Below are positions 63,693 through 64,000 of a stretch of DNA of 64,000 nucleotides, piece by piece. The stretch is from Dendrolimus kikuchii. Its lineage: Eukaryota > Arthropoda > Insecta > Lepidoptera > Lasiocampidae. Under the pieces are notes generated by a model. It was not told the origin of the DNA. It saw only the letters and a list, made by a program, of their open reading frames with translations, and did not search any database. A program made the translations under genes and the position numbers. The stretch is from contig CM034410.1 in assembly GCA_019925095.2 (NCBI GenBank), forward strand, positions 13,418,436 to 13,482,435, in the 5' to 3' direction. Within the stretch, counting starts at the first letter, position 1. Each line of letters opens with the position of its first letter.

Positions 63693-64000
63693 AGCCGCAG
63701 ATGGCTGTTTCAGCGATACCGGACTTTAGGGGCTTCACAACTCCGTGGGAGCGGAGGCGTTCAGCCCGGGAGCAGCACGCTCGAGGAGGCACCTCCTGTG
63801 AGGTTCGACCTCGGCTCGACCGCTGCGGGGGATTGACTCTATATTGGGAATTAGCCGTTAAAGGCTGAAAGAGCTAAGCCAACAGGCTGAAATGATTGTT
63901 TTTTTGGGGACCAATTATCGACTCCGCCGGCGGAGCCGATCCTAGTCTATCATTACTACCGCTTCGCAACGTGTTATAGCTGGAGGAGAAGAAGCGGCGG
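63693..64000 (-). repeat. Repeat family L, copy 2 (inverted)
   Basis: Reverse of 6690-7022, with ctccgccggcggag and ccgcttcgcaacgtgttata. Runs to the end of the window and contains a perfect form of the stem-loop core. Confidence 0.7.

Overview
This is eukaryotic DNA, most likely from a moth or butterfly (Lepidoptera). Short exons with GT..AG borders lie in AT-rich introns packed with LINEs, poly-A SINE-like repeats, CTAG-ended Helitrons, piggyBac, hAT, mariner and Penelope-type elements. Species and clade names rest on remembered family features; no search was run.

Two host genes, both on the + strand and head to tail, can be rebuilt exon by exon from reading frame, splice sites and compatible intron phases. 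Gene 1 (1-15579, 5' end outside the window) encodes the C-terminal half of a chondroitin polymerizing factor/chondroitin synthase-like Golgi protein: eight exons, about 467 codons, stop at 15577-15579. Gene 2 begins about 260 bp downstream (15839-61467). It encodes a 12-TM major facilitator of the sugar/trehalose transporter (Tret1-like) type, ending in the family signature PETKGKTPEEI. Its first visible intron is 30.9 kb, and one internal exon (expected TM6 and PESP region) could not be found.

Almost everything else is mobile DNA. The most abundant family, called SINE-B here, is about 310 bp with a poly-A tail and 22 copies. Its 3' tail matches the 3' tail of a CR1/jockey-like LINE in the window. 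A second family, LINE-A, has 14 5'-truncated copies ending in a TATG/TGTA repeat. The 30.9-kb intron holds a nested stack: a piggyBac-like element split by a 2.93-kb hAT element (8-bp TSD, matching TIRs) that itself carries the LINE. The same piggyBac is also split by an apparent solo LTR with heat-shock-element arrays, and that LTR is split by a SINE-B. Further on come a second hAT and a DD37D mariner, each interrupted by LINE-A, and a 3.9-kb tandem duplication (38540-46650). Gene 2 is followed by a 133-bp tandem array (61600-62460).

Points most worth a second look: a stem-loop core shared by several otherwise different repeats and the 133-bp array; heat-shock elements upstream of a TATA box in the LTR; four antisense SINE-B insertions within about 36 bp of host exon borders; two tandem duplications with breakpoints at LINE-A tails; and the missing transporter exon.
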